This document shows, one piece after another, positions 11,729 through 23,494 of a stretch of 64,000 nucleotides of DNA. Below the pieces are notes generated by a model. The model made no database searches and was not told the origin of the DNA. It saw only the letters and a program-made list of their open reading frames with translations. The position numbers and the translations under genes were made by a program. The first letter of the stretch is position 1; each line of letters starts with the position of its first letter. The stretch is from Portevinia maculata (taxonomy: Eukaryota > Arthropoda > Insecta > Diptera > Syrphidae): positions 50,526,556-50,590,555 of the forward strand of contig OX454526.1 of NCBI GenBank assembly GCA_949715645.1, written 5' to 3'.

Positions 11729-11913
11729 TGTAATAAATGTACAAAACAATTTAACGCTGGCAACCCCATCAATATTGCTATGTATGTATGTAATGACAAT
11801 TTGTAAGCTGTAGAGAGTTAGTTGATATTTAACCACTGAAGGAAGAAGACTAATAAAGTGATATAAATTAACAACGTTTATACTTTTATTCAATTACTAA
11901 GCTAAATAGTGCA
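11729..11913 (+). repeat. 3' LTR of Gypsy element
   Basis: 185 bp, TGTAATAAATG to TAGTGCA, matching the 5' LTR except for two 4-bp indels and several substitutions. It is directly followed by GGTAA, the target duplication, and then by resumed pogo transposase coding. Confidence 0.88.
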
Positions 11914-11918
11914 GGTAA

Positions 11919-12130
11919 TGTCTATGCCACCGAACGTTACTCCTCTCATCCAACCGATGGACCAGAATGCTATTCGGCTAATTAAATTAAACAATAAAAA
12001 CAGTTTGCTTACTAAAGTTGTAGCTACTGGTTCAGAAAACATTACGGATTCCTTAAAACAACTTTGCAGATTTTGATGAAGAAGATGAAATTCCGTTGGC
12101 AGTAAGTATTGATGAATCACGATGAAGTTT
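11919..12130 (+). pseudogene. pogo/Tigger transposase, C-terminal half of DDE domain
   Basis: It reads MPPNVTPLIQPMDQNAIRLI from about 11929, the conserved PPN(V/T)T..IQP(M/L)DQ block that follows the second catalytic Asp in pogo transposases. It joins directly to the 5' part at 5493 once the nested block is removed. The reading degrades after about 12060. Confidence 0.85.
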
Positions 12131-12272
12131 TATGTTTGAGACAAACACTCAGTCTAGCTAACAACGTTTTTTCCGGAGGCAGTTTACAAATTTCAATGGT
12201 TATTTGTTAATAAAACTAAATTTGATTTTTCGAGATTTTTTGCATTCGAGATTTTTGTCATTCGAGAATACG

Positions 12273-12590
12273 TCATGATCCCGAATCAAACATCCAGGGT
12301 GGAAAGAACATGAAACATAACACTTCCCTTTTTAGATTTGAGTCAAGTAAATTTAACTTGTTTCAGCTGCGAAAGGTCTTTCTATGAAAAATTGTAAGGG
12401 GAGAGCCCAACTGTAGCCTCTAGTTCTGCAGTTGAGCAGGTGCGCATCGCTGGGGCTGCCCGTTAAAGAACTTGCCAGTCAATGGCACGTTCTGTGACGG
12501 ACTTGATTTGTGAGTTCCAATTAAGTTTCTTTTTATCACGGATAACTCTGAGATATATTCAAAGGGAAATATTCCAAATTTCTGTGGCAT
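12273..12590. other. Unassigned stretch between pogo and RTE fragment
   Basis: No gene recognised. The sequence from about 12395 (GGGGAGAGCCCAACTGTAG) may be part of the LINE that follows, but I cannot support this. Confidence 0.4.
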
Positions 12591-13145
12591 ATAATGCGCA
12601 GAGCAGGCATCAACACGGAAGGCACTTCTTTCAACAGATCCGTCTCAATACTGATACTGAAATACGCAGACGATGTCGACATCATCGGCCCATCACAGAG
12701 TGCCGTGTTCATGACAATAGAACAGTCAAAATTGGTTGGCCTTGAAGTCAACGAAGACAAAACGAAGTACTTGCTTTCAGCAAACAATCAAATATGGGCC
12801 AACCGGCGAGGACAAAACGTCACCGCTGATAGCAGCAACCATTTTTTTTTTCTTCTGTTCTGTGGTATGGAGTTCTTAAAGCAAGCATTATGACGAGCTG
12901 AAACTGTGTGCGACACATAAAGTGCTCCAACTTCGAGGTAGTTAAGGAGTTCACCTTCCTCGGAGTAAACATCAAATTCACGAATAAAACCTTTGTGAAG
13001 ATCCGACGAAGAATTACCCTATGAAACCGCTGCCACTTCGGCTTGGCAAAACAAATGGTTTCAAAACTCCTCACCCGGAAGACCAAGTGTAAACTCTACA
13101 AAACACTGATACTGGCAGTTTTAAGGCGAGAACTGGACAATCAGC
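12591..13145 (+). pseudogene. RTE-type LINE reverse transcriptase fragment
   Basis: Non-LTR retrotransposon RT. MRRAGINTEGTSFNRSVSIL is followed by the catalytic YADDVDIIG (about 12663-12690) and GLEVNEDKTKYLLSA. After an insertion-like disruption at 12810-12930 the thumb follows: FEVVKEFTFLGVNI, IRRRITL-stop-NRC, LTRKTKCKLYKTLILAVL. These blocks and their order match insect RTE-clade elements. It is truncated on both sides, with frameshifts. A second fragment of a similar element lies on the minus strand at 57.4-57.9 kb. Confidence 0.85.
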
Positions 13146-14480
13146 AGGAAGTAAGAGCTAACATTGGGTTCTTGCAAAAAAAAAATACTTTGATGGAAAT
13201 TAGGTCCTGGTAATTTGATCGACATAAGATCGACCACTTTGAAAACCGGCTTGATGAATTTCGACCAATATCAGCTCAAAAGTGATAGTTGACATTATTT
13301 TTAAAAGAGCAAACAATATGATAACACTACGCCGCTTATTGGAAGTCTTAAATTTACCTTTCTTTGGTGTTCTATCAAGAGCCTCATCTTTCCATTTCCT
13401 GGGTAGTTTGCCTTTTTCAAAACGGTCAATGTGGATAACATAGCCAGATATATGATGTTGTGCCGTGATCTGCTTTCACGAATTCGACAGGTAGGTGTAA
13501 TCAAGTCCAGTTGCTTTGCTTACTTTTAGGGTGGTTGATTTCTACCACTGCAATGGGTTTGGTGTTAATGTCCCACTACCATCCGCGCATTTCTAGATGA
13601 TTCTACCTATTCAATTTCTGACTAAGCTGGTGGAAAAGTGCCCACTCCATTTCCGTACCTGACTCGCAGATGATGTCAATAGAGTAACGTTCGTATCTTA
13701 AACAGGATGTTGTGATTTGATCAGACCCTGGTGATATTATGGCTGGTTATATTATGTGAAAATACATTTCCCAAAACAAGCTAACGTCGATTGAATAATG
13801 GTTCACTTAAATTGTATTGGCAGTTTTTGCACGTTCAAATTCCTTTTTTTCAACTTCAGCTAACATTACATTTACATTTTTCTACTTACATTTTTCTACT
13901 TGGTCAAAGTATTCCCATTCGCTGTCCTTCACAGATGAATGCGCTTGGTACGTATATAAGCAATTTTTTAATAAATTTTTCAATGGGTGAATGTTTGGTC
14001 GATAATGGGAGTATTTGATCTCACTTCCGGGAATGGACCAAGGATATTTCCGAGCTTCGACTCCGAACCCCATATGTCGTAATCTCCGATTTAAATTGCA
14101 CCTCCGAATATGGCTCCGGTTCCGATTTAATCAAAGCGGAGGTTTTTCGGAACCCTCGGTGACAACTGACAAGCGACAAAAAGTAATCGAGTATCGATGA
14201 GACACGTTACGATACGAGTATCTTTTGACTCTTTTGTTTGTTTGTACGTGAAACGTGTGAAAGTAGGTGCGTTTCTTTGGGAAATGTATCTACGGTTGTG
14301 CAAAAGAACTATCCCAAGTAACATAGCCAGCAGCCATACATTTTGGATTTCAACAGAAATTATTATACTTATTTGACGCATGTATCTAAAGCAGCCCTGC
14401 TGTGGATGTTATCGACAGCTATCCCCAGTGTTGCTGGCGATAAAATATTATTTACAAAAGAAAAACATCTAGTGATTTAG
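13146..14480. other. No gene; TCCGA-rich patch at 14030-14150
   Basis: No coding or repeat family recognised, apart from a patch with many TCCGA/CTCCG words at about 14030-14150 that recurs at 15900-16010. The small frames here have no family resemblance. Confidence 0.45.
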
Positions 14481-14535
14481 CTGTAGGTTAGCTATAGTTA
14501 AAATAAACAAAAATGAAGAACTTTTGAATATTGAG

Positions 14536-14697
14536 AAAAACTCATGTAAATATAATTACTAAAAGTGTCGCGAAAACACCATTAGAAGAAGCTAAAAAAC
14601 AGGATTCATTGTACAATATCTTGAATAAGAAGCAAAAATGGAAAGCGTCACATTCTAAATCTAAGGAAATTGAGAAATTAATTTCTAAAATGAAATA
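14536..14697 (+). other. Coding-like remnant, unrecognised
   Basis: In one frame 14536-14697 reads as a Lys-rich, well-biased peptide without an ATG at its start. Typical blocks are KTPLEEAKKQDSLYNILNKK and SKEIEKLISKMK before a TAG. The bias looks more like a decayed exon or transposon scrap than random AT-rich DNA. No family recognised. Confidence 0.25.
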
Positions 14698-14814
14698 GAC
14701 GCCCTTCCTTTCCGTTTTGTAGAAAGTCTATTATCGCCATATCGCCAAATAACAATTTGAGAGGACGTCCATTTTTCACAACCAATATTTGTGACGAATT
14801 ATATTCTTCTTTTT

Positions 14815-15660
14815 TATACCCTATTCTAAGGGTATATTAATTTTGACGCGAAGTTTGTAACATACCTTAATATTGTAGACCCCTAAAAGTTACTATATTT
14901 ATGATCAGCATAGTAATGTCGATCTAGCCATGTCCGTCCGTCCGTCCGTCCTTTAGGCGTTTAAACTGGACCTAGAGAGCTGAAATTTTAACCATACACT
15001 CTCTAGGGGCCCAAAATAATCAATTTTAAGAATGTCTGAAATCCGCCCACAGAGACGCCCACAAACTCAAAAAAAAATCTGAAAAGCTGAAATTTTTTAT
15101 ATACGACTTTTGACTACTAAAACTGCTCGGGTGACAATTAAATAAAACTATTTTATTGAAAATTCAAAGTTTGAGCTAGGGAGCGTTTTTTTACAAAAGC
15201 TTCGTTTTTTTTATCAAATCCTTTAAATGTTATATAACAAAATATGTAGAGAGTTCTTAACAATTCAACCATTTTTTTTTTTTTTTATAATTTGCTTACG
15301 CTAAATGGATTTTTTTTTCTGTTGTTACAGTGCCCTTATAATGCTAAGAACACAGTGTAAGCTACTTGGTATTAGAAAGAATAGAGAGATAGGAAAGGTG
15401 TTTGGGTGCAGTTGTAGGGTTTTTCTCCACGGGTGGTGTCTAAGTTACTTAGGGAGATTACGATTTCATGTATTCGGTATAAAGTAATGGTTTTGGCCGG
15501 GATTCGAACGCACGACCTTCCATTCCGAAAAGCGAATACACTACTACTGCACCATTGCCACCCGCAATAGACATTTGACACGCCCACTTATGAGGGATAG
15601 GAATAAGAATAGGGTATCCAACAGTTCGCCTAAGCGAACTGTAGCCCGTCCCTATGTTTT
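14815..15660 (-). repeat. TATACC repeat, copy 2, interrupted by SINE-1
   Basis: Minus orientation. TATACCCTATTCTAAGGGTA is at the left edge, then GATCTAGCCATGTCCGTCCG, and the outer end CCCGTCCCTATGTTTT at 15660. A SINE-1 copy occupies 15271-15565. One or two internal modules are lost compared with full copies. Confidence 0.85.
15271..15565 (-). mobile_element. SINE-1 copy (tRNA-derived), minus strand
   Basis: Read on the minus strand, it has a tRNA-like head GCGGGTGGCAATGGTGCAG at 15565, a B-box-like GTTCGAATCCC (about 15498-15508), a body ending in the GCGTAAGC motif, and a poly(A) tail (the poly(T) at 15272-15286). It closely matches 55404-55702. It was inserted into the TATACC repeat, so it is younger than that copy. 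A Pol III transcript mobilised by LINE machinery is the expected biology of such elements. Confidence 0.85.
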
Positions 15661-15689
15661 TCCTTAAAGACAAGGTTATCATCTGGACT

Positions 15690-15860
15690 AAAGGGATCAA
15701 AACTCTCCCACGCCATTGCATATCCGCTTGTCGGTTTCGCCGGTTTGACTTTACAAAAATAACCGCAGACCTCCCGATTTCGACTGACCTTCTCACTGAG
15801 GCCAATAAAACGCTCGTATTGCTGCATTTGTGTGATCGAAGAGCCTACAGGCCTGCCTCT
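15690..15860 (+). repeat. Dispersed repeat R, copy 1
   Basis: About 120-170 bp including GGTTTCGCCGGTTTGAC and CACTGAGGCCAATAAAACGC. It matches, in the opposite orientation, 34835-34985, and more weakly 56020-56145. The class is unknown; it may be a LINE untranslated region or a SINE body. Confidence 0.5.
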
Positions 15861-15899
15861 CTTAATAAAAATTGATTTCTTAAAATTTTATATTTTTAT

Positions 15900-16010
15900 A
15901 ATTTGATTCTGCGACCTCCGCCTCCGACTACGATTCACCTCCGATTCATCTCTGACTCCGTGGAGGTCGGCATGAGGTTGCCGACTCTGACTCCGAATCC
16001 GATAAAACCA
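15900..16010. repeat. Imperfect CTCCGA simple repeat
   Basis: A run of imperfect hexamers (CTCCGA, CTCCGACT, CCGATTC), similar to the patch at 14030-14150. Low-complexity sequence that yields spurious Arg/Ser-rich peptides. Confidence 0.7.
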
Positions 16011-17400
16011 TCTCCCTAACATTCCTAGAATGGACCAACAGGATTGCATAGCGACGAAGCTGAGTGATACGGTTTGAATACAATTTTTTATTTTTGTCAA
16101 ACGCCCAAGTAAAAACCATTTTTGATTGGTTGGGACATTATTGTACCCGAAATAAGGCGGTTCTCCATCGTTCAATCGTTGTCATATCTTTAAAATACAA
16201 AGACAAGTCATCCAAGTTCTCAAATATCACTACTACGGCGAAGTTGTCATAAAACTTGAACTTCACTCCAAGCACTAATCAGCCGCATTCCAGACGCCCC
16301 TCAGTTTGCAACCATTGATTTTACCGCTGTCGTATGAAAAATCCTCTTACTGTCTTTTGTTCTGCTACTTATAAACTTATTAACGTCTGAAAGGGTTCGT
16401 GCAATTAACATATGAGACAGTGCTCTACCTGATTATGGGTTAGGTTTTCATTCAAGTTCATACGTTGCCATGACGTCTTGGCCATAAATAAAACCGCAGA
16501 CGTCTCTGAATATAACTAGACACTTGTCGAAAAATTAAAGATGACTTACCCAAACCGTCCTATTTGCCACTGATATAATGACAGTAAGCTTAAATAGTAA
16601 AGCAGACCAACCATTAATACTGCCGCTATAGTGACAAGTCGTGTTTGTGTGATGAGGAACAAAAGATTAGTTACAAATTTGTATGATATAGGTACATATA
16701 TATTCCGTAACACTTGTTTAATGGCAGGCACTTTTTTAAATGTTACGATCTTTTTCAAACCATTCCTTTATCTTTTAAAGCTCTTTTGCAGATTCACGGT
16801 TAGGTTGAACATCATTCTTTTTATGCTTTTTTTCCAACAAAGCAAAATCTATGAGTTATGCATTTAAAGGGTGATAAAACATTAACAGCCCTATTTATAA
16901 ACAGGTTGTAGAGCCTGCGCTACTATATGCAATACTTAAACTGTCCTTACACCGAAAAACATGATTTATAAACAGTTTGAAAGTTTAAGCAACGCTGCCT
17001 AAGGCTAGAGTTACCAAAACGCCAATATTTGGGTCAAGAGGCTTGTGTAAAAATAGCCGATGATGGTTTTCTCTCACTCTAAACATATCTCAATTTTGTA
17101 ATACGTAAACTTCAACATCAACGTGCCAACATCAATGTGTGAATGGGTAAAAACTCTCAACTCTTCAAAAAAAAAAAAAATTTCAAAAGGAAATGACTTG
17201 AATAAAATGTAGTAGAATCTTATGTATTTGGTACTAGAGTGTTTAATTTCTATGCTTTTCCACACAGAAACATAGTTCAATAAACACACAGAGGATAGTC
17301 GTTTATAAATAACAAATAAAGTATAGCTGCGTAAAGGATGCATAAATGCTTACACGATAATTAACTACGCAACCTCTTAGAGGTGGTATAAGGGAATTTA
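16011..17400. other. No recognisable feature
   Basis: Unique-looking AT-rich sequence. The short frames have no family resemblance and no repeat shared elsewhere in the window was noticed. Confidence 0.4.
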
Positions 17401-18140
17401 AAAACATAGGGACGGGCTACAGTCCGCTTGGGCGAACTGTTGGATACCCTATTCTTATTCCTATCCCTCATAAGTGGGCGTGACAAAAGTCTAAGTATGG
17501 TTGAATTGTTAAGAACGCCCTACATATTTTGTTATATAACATTTAAAGGATTGTATCGAAAAAAAACGCTCAATAGCTCAAACTTGGGTGTTTCAATAAA
17601 ATTGTTTTATTTAATTGTGGGCGTGTCAGTAGGCGGATTTAAAAAAAATTAACACATGAGCATAAAGGGCCCCTAGAGAGTATATATTATAAGCTCCCTA
17701 GCTCAAATTTTGGGTTTTCAATAAAATTGTTTTATTTATTTGTGGGCGTGTCAGTGGGCGGATGTTGAAAATTTTATATCCCGAGCAGTGTTAGGAGTCA
17801 TAGATCATATGTAAAAAAATTCAGCTTTCTAGCTCAAAATTCGATTTTTTCCAAAATTTTGTTTTTTTGAGTTTGTGGGCGTGTCTGTGGGCGGATTTCA
17901 AAAATTCGTAAACTTGATTATTTCGGGACCCTAGAGAGTATATGGTTAAAATTTCAGCTCTCTAGGCCCAGTTTAAAGGCCTAATTTTTGCCGACGGACG
18001 GACGGACGCACGGACATGGCTATATCGACATTACTATCGATGCTGATCATAAATATAGTAAATTTTAGGGCTCTACGGGCAATATTAAGGTATGTTACAA
18101 ACTATGCGTCAAAATTAATATACCCTTAGAATAGGGTATA
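17400..18140 (+). repeat. TATACC repeat, copy 3 (3 modules)
   Basis: Full-length plus-strand copy. It runs from AAAAACATAGGGACGGGC through three GTGGGCGTGTC modules (near 17620, 17741 and 17875), a GGAC run at about 17996-18015 and TATCGATGCTGATCATAAAT to TTAGAATAGGGTATA. The flanks show no clear target duplication. Confidence 0.88.
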
Positions 18141-18354
18141 CAAAGAAGGCTGTAACGTTGGTATTCACCAAACATTCATGAACCAAAGCCCTCTGACTGC
18201 AATTTATAATGCGTTTCTACCAAGCACGAATAGGATTACGACTTCGCTATTTCGAATGAGCGAATATTGCTCTTTTTCGAACTAATTCTATCGCTTTTGA
18301 ACTTTCGAATATGACAATGTCAGAATTTCTTGAATATAAACAAAAGAAAAATGG

Positions 18355-18560
18355 CATAGGGAAAGGCTACCGCTTGAGCGAACTGTTGGATACCCTATTC
18401 CTATTCGTCATAAAGTGGGCGTGGCAAAAATCTAAGTAAGGGGAAAGTATTAAAAAAGATCTACCTACATATTTTGTTATAAAACTTTTAAATGATTCTA
18501 TGGAAAAGAGCAAAGTTTTTGCAAAAAAACCCTCTTTAAAAGTGGATATGGCAGAAAACT
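18355..18560 (+). repeat. TATACC repeat, 5' fragment
   Basis: A diverged 5' end only (GGCATAGGGAAAGGCTACCG, then TACCCTATTCCTATTC and GTGGGCGTGGCAAAAATC). It is truncated after about 200 bp. Confidence 0.75.
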
Positions 18561-20050
18561 TTTTATAATGAAATTGTTCACAACGACTTTACTTCCATAC
18601 TTTGTGAAGAATAGGACTTTCATAAACAATGATTTCAGACGTTATTTTCTAATAGTGAGCGTGGGCATTGTAGCGTACACACTTGGATGCAGTACGGGAC
18701 CATCCTCATTTTGTGTCGCTACTGCAATTATGAAGAGAGCGTTACTTACTTAATCACGGCACGCACATGCCAACAATTATCCCATGCATTCCTGCTCTCT
18801 TTCTCCTTCTCTCTGGACTAGGTCATTCTGGGTGGGTGAATAGGTGGTGGGATGAAGGGTAACTGCCAATGTTTATCAACGACTTCCAACCCTCTCTCGT
18901 GTTTGGAACCAATGGATACAAGACTCATCTAACACATCAGATGTACTGATCTACTCTATGGTTCGGCACACATGAAAATCGATTCGACTTTCTGACTCTT
19001 TAACATATTATATATTACTCATTAATTCATATTTATACTTATCATAAAGTGCATCATAAGGATGCTATGTAGTTTGTATATATATACAATTAATTATGTA
19101 TTTGTTCTCTCTCTCTTATATATTATATATTATATTTATTTTTTTTTGAAATGAATTGGGTGAAACAATCTTATTTAATCAAGGCAGTTCATTGCAATTA
19201 TTTACCTGTTATTAATGTTGGTCGTGACGTGTCAGGAGCAGGTTGTCTGGAGGATCTTCTTGCAATAGCACTGGAAATGTTTCTTACGTTAAGATGCACT
19301 TAGTTCTAATTTTAATCGATCCGAACGTTTATCTTATATTAGTATTACTTAAGATTATATTTTATTTCGTTTCCCCGATTTAGTGAGAGTAATCAAGACT
19401 TTACTGCTCAAGTTCTCCAGATAAAAGCAAGGCTTGGATGGCGGAAACTAGACTTATGACATTAGCGGATGTGTGAGTTCGTAAGTTTCACGATACGAAG
19501 CTGACCTCTGTTCGTCTTCAACATCTCCTTTGTACGTGCGCTGCTTTCTCCCATAAAATAAATCTCTATCGTGGAACCTTCTTGCTTAATGATCTAATCG
19601 ACCAGGCGAACACTGACGTTAGAAGCCTATTGCGCTTCATTACGAACTCTAACAGGTAGAGGGAGAAATTCCCTGGACCCACGTGATATTACAATAAACC
19701 TTACATGGGCGTAAGTATGTTGGGTGTAGCTGGCAACCTCCTAAAACTTATCTAACCGTACCCTTGCGAGAACCCTTGAATTTGGAAACCCTTTCGGCGC
19801 TTTATATCTACAAAAATCAGACTAACTAACATTTCTTTCAATTTTCAAATGTCACAGCCAGCTGATTTCGCACTTTCGAAATGTGTAAGATATCACTGCC
19901 GTCATCTCAAGAATGGTAGGACCCTTCAAAAGTCGTGTGAGCGCTCGTAAATCTGTACTAATAATGCTTGGTGAATAGGTACACAAAGCTCATAGTTTAA
20001 GATTTGTCGGTGAAATTTTAAAATATATTATAGTTCTATATTTATTTTTA
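18561..20050. other. No gene; TA/CT microsatellite at about 19070-19145
   Basis: The sequence includes TATATATAC and CTCTCTCTCTTATATATTA microsatellite tracts. The 61-residue frame at 18568 has no supporting features. Confidence 0.4.
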
Positions 20051-20074
20051 GACTTTTACAGTTGTTAGTAATTG

Positions 20075-20970
20075 ATAATGCCTCCGGATTGTTGAATCAC
20101 TTCAAGTAGCTTGTTTTGAAGAGATTTATAAAGCGTCTCTAAATAATTGTAGGAAATTTCGGACCAGGCTCGTTTTATAGCTTCAATTATCTCATTCCGT
20201 AGTATTATATTGCTTTCCTCCTTCGTAGACTCTCCTTTAAAGCCATTTCCACACGTTTTCCAAGATGTTTAGGTCAGGCGAATATGGTTTCCAATCTACA
20301 TTTTAGGAAAAAATCCAAGCTTTTGTTGTCCTTGCGGTATATATAGGGCATTATCCTGCTAAAAAGTCCATTATTGTCCACCAAACAATTCGGAAAAATG
20401 ATTTCCAATTATTACCAAAATAAATTTGTAGGCATTCGCAATTATTCTTTAGCTTTGAAAGTCCAGTCCTTCTGTGCTTTTACAGCTAATTGCTCCCCAC
20501 ACCATTACAACGCATACCTTGCTGTGTCTTCTATCCAAGGTTATTTGATCCTTCCTCAGATCATGGAAATAATAATTGTTTCCATCAGGTTTGTCCAAAT
20601 TAAATTTGCTTTAAATCCACTCCCAACTTAACCTGATGTGTCTTATTGCAAAGTCAAAACGCTAACGCCTACGTGTTGCATGCAGTAGTGGCATGGTCTT
20701 TCTGTATCAACCGGTAAACAGCCTTAGCCCTAGTTTTATCCTTGATTTTTTCCGATAAAGAGCCTTAAATTGGAACAGTTCTATAGCTTGAGGTTCTTGA
20801 GATGGTGTTGCATGCTTACACGTTTATTGCGATTTCTTTCTTAGTTTTCAGCTTCCTTAACCCGAAGGAACTTATGCAGCTGTGTATGGTCTCTTCCTAT
20901 CTTTTGCGCAATGAATTGGATACTTTGTCTCTGCTGCTTGTAAGCTCAAATTCAGCATTTTTCTCCTTCG
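20075..20970 (-). pseudogene. Tc1-type transposase, broken
   Basis: On the minus strand the parts run in order. A helix-turn-helix (about 20960-20870) reads KQQRQSIQFIAQKIGRD. The FNLDKPDG, YYFHDLRK and VVMVWGAIS blocks lie at about 20610-20480. The QDNA region follows at about 20355, then YSPDLNILENVWKWL at about 20310-20270. The tail is IIEAIKRAWSEI, near 20190, and ends VIQQSGG at about 20085. These are the hallmarks of Tc1 (DD34E) transposases. Stops and frameshifts are frequent. The terminal repeats were not identified. Another member, in plus orientation, lies at the end of the window. Confidence 0.85.
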
Positions 20971-21544
20971 GTTAATGTATTTCATTTTCCCATACTTCCT
21001 GATGCAATTAAGAGATGACTCGATATCCTTTGTTCTCCACCCACGATTTTATATAATTCCGAATGTCATAACAGGTAGCTTTGCATTGTGTCCTTTAACA
21101 AGATGTAAAAAAGGTAAATTTAATGGCCTTATTGGAAAAATATCATAAAATTAATAATTTGCAACCTAACCGTGAATTTCTTTTTACGACATCATCGCTG
21201 TATATCCTTATTATCTTCCGCAAAACGGTTTTTCCAGATAAGTAAATGGTGTTAAAAGTGTCGTTAAAAAAAATTGGCCATCCTTTAACAATTGGTACGG
21301 CGGCGTGTATGATCGGCTGTCTCCCCTTCCGTAAGTTACTCTTAGTTCGTTAATGAGATTTGACACTATTCAGATGTGGTGGTGTTTATAAACGGAACGT
21401 AACGCCTTCATGGGCATATTTTTTGGCATGTTTCTTATCCTTGGCAGAACTAATTTGGTTTTTAATTAATTTCGGGATTGTTCAAAGGATGTGGACAAAT
21501 CCGTAAATAATAATAAATTACTCAAGACGCAGAGGTCAATGCCA

Positions 21545-22120
21545 AAGTTTGTTTGGTTGGGTTAATAAATGGGTGTGCTTCTTTCGGCTTGTGTTGTGGT
21601 CTCCTTATGTCTACTACTACTAGGATAAACAAATCCGTTTTTTTTTGCCCGAAAACGCATAAACAGATGGACCTGTCTAAAATTGCATTTTGTGCCAAAC
21701 GCAGTTTCATTGTTTGAAATGTTGTTCAGACGAGTTTACGTAAAGCATCAAATTAAGGAAACAAGTTAGTCCCTCATCGGGTTAACGAACAAAATTGGAA
21801 AAGTTTTTTAATCTTAATTTCAGATTTCATGGTCGTACATTATGGTAGGGTAAATAGATAGCATTGCTTCTTTCGTCTATTGATGTAGTCTGCTTATAAC
21901 CACGATTCGTATGATAAACGCATAAGCTCTGCTTTTTTTCTAAAAACGCATGAACAATTTGATCCCTGGAAAATTGACTTTTCGCTGTTTGAATTTGTGT
22001 TCAGAAGAGTTTTGGATGACCATCGAATTACGGACACAAGTCTGTCCCGCATCGGGTGAGAGAATACATTTTTTTCAAGTTGATTTTGTATTTCCATGGT
22101 CTTACAGTTCGAAACATTCT
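21545..22120. repeat. Divergent tandem duplication, about 280-290 bp x 2
   Basis: Unit 1 (about 21545-21835) and unit 2 (about 21836-22115) align end to end. Landmarks are GCTTCTTTCG at 21577 and 21866, AAAACGCAT(A/G)AACA, TTGAAA..TTGTTCAGA and CATCGGGT at 21775 and 22050. Identity looks moderate, with small indels, so the duplication is old. It has no coding character. Confidence 0.7.
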
Positions 22121-23490
22121 GTAACCCTGGGACCAATTACTCATTCTACCGTGAAAACTTCCGTATTGGATGAGTGTTGTTAAAGGATTTATCTTCCGTG
22201 AAGGACTGCAGAAGGGAATTAATGGAGTAAACTTCCCTTGTAAAGTGAATGATTGTACGAGTATTTAGCGAACCGTAGGGCGTATACTTAATATTTGTTC
22301 GTATTCGTCGAATAATGGATCGGTGGAACATTATTATAGAGCGAGATTTATTAATTTTGGGTGAGGAAAAGATTGAAAGTTATAGGGTTGTAAAGAATTC
22401 TGTGTATGTATTTCGTTTGTGTATCGATTCGTAAATTAATATATGAATTATGGTATTGTTTAGTCGATGGAGGTCAAATGAACAATCACCATTGTGCATC
22501 CTGCTTGGCCTAAGCGCTTGCTATATACATATATTAAAAGTGCGCTTATATCTAATCAATCACCGTATACTTTTGGGGCATCTTCAATTTGGAAGCAAAA
22601 ATAGTCACGACAAACATTTGCGTCGACATGCAGACCTGCAAAGAGCTTAGACGATTGTTTGCTTAGCAAAATATTACTCACGTTAAAAATTCTTTTTTAT
22701 GAATCATCATCATTTCGGGTATAAATTTTGATCTAAACACTTTTAATGACTTTATGTAGACTTTTGTGCCTGCCTGTATGTATATTCGCGTAAATTATAA
22801 GCACTGCATAAAGAACTCGATAGTGCACTAATAAATAAAATTTAAATAAAAACCCAATCCTTCATTGCCAATAAAACTCTCCAATTAATCTCGAAGCCAT
22901 TGATGTTGATCAATTTTTGTTCAACACTCAATCAATAGTGCTTGAGCGCCTTGTAGCTTTCATTGATCAATTCGCTTTTATTCTTACCAACACAAAAGGT
23001 ATATAGTATATATAAAATAAGTGTGAAATTTAATTTTTCTCTGCGGTTGATATATCGTTGCCCCAAAACTCATTTGACGCATACGAAAAAATTCATTTTT
23101 GAGTGAGTTTGCAGTTTGGTTTTTTTGCGGCCCCAAAATCTTTTCAATTTTGTTATCTGTGTTGTTTTATCTGTTTCCATTGCGGAGATATTCAGAATGG
23201 TTTTGACGTATATCCATCAAAAACATCAAGTTCACTTACCTTTTTGACGTAAACGCCAAATTTTGGCATATACGCAAATTTTTCATACAATTTGCGAAAA
23301 TATTTTTTTATGAATTGTTTTGACGTACATCTTACAAGTTTTTCTTTGGTAATGAAAAAGTACAAATATCACACCCTGTTTTATCAATAAAGGACACATT
23401 AACAATAATAAAATGGAAGAGATGGTTTCGTAGTTGTACCTATAACTATAAGCACGTTGTATATATTAGCAGATGTTTTTATACACTTGC
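22121..23490. other. No gene; cluster of TGACG(T/C)A words at 23060-23330
   Basis: Apart from four TTTGACG(T/C) words (near 23066, 23206, 23253 and 23319) nothing stands out. These resemble ATF/CREB half sites, but there is no gene nearby. Confidence 0.35.
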
Positions 23491-23494
23491 GTTT

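Larger units (their letters stand above)
7232..11913 (+). mobile_element. Ty3/Gypsy LTR retrotransposon, Mag-like, broken
   Basis: About 4.7 kb with LTRs at 7232-7418 and 11729-11913 and a 5-bp target duplication GGTAA (5488-5492, separated by the later 1.7 kb insertion, and 11914-11918). The order is gag, protease, reverse transcriptase, RNase H, integrase, which defines Ty3/Gypsy. The two-knuckle gag and the short LTRs resemble the Mag lineage. There is no envelope-like frame. Two TGG-to-TGA changes and frameshifts near 9180 and 11030 disable it. The LTRs differ by a few substitutions and two 4-bp indels, so the insertion is not recent. Confidence 0.88.
4272..12272 (+). mobile_element. pogo/Tigger-like transposon, split by nested insertions
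   Basis: The outer element of a three-level nest. The left end (from about 4272) reads AGTATAACGAATGCTCG and the right end (to about 12272) reads TTCGAGAATACG. Both carry iterated CGAAT/CTCGA-type motifs, an imperfect inverted repeat. The transposase reading runs to 5493 and resumes after 11918, so 6.4 kb of later insertions separate two halves of one domain. The join is exact at the target duplication GGTAA (5488-5492 and 11914-11918). The outer ends are approximate. Confidence 0.75.

Noticed and set aside
18568..18753. 61-residue gene with a hydrophobic segment
   Set aside because: Short, no homologous motif, no promoter or splice context. Expected by chance in AT-rich DNA.
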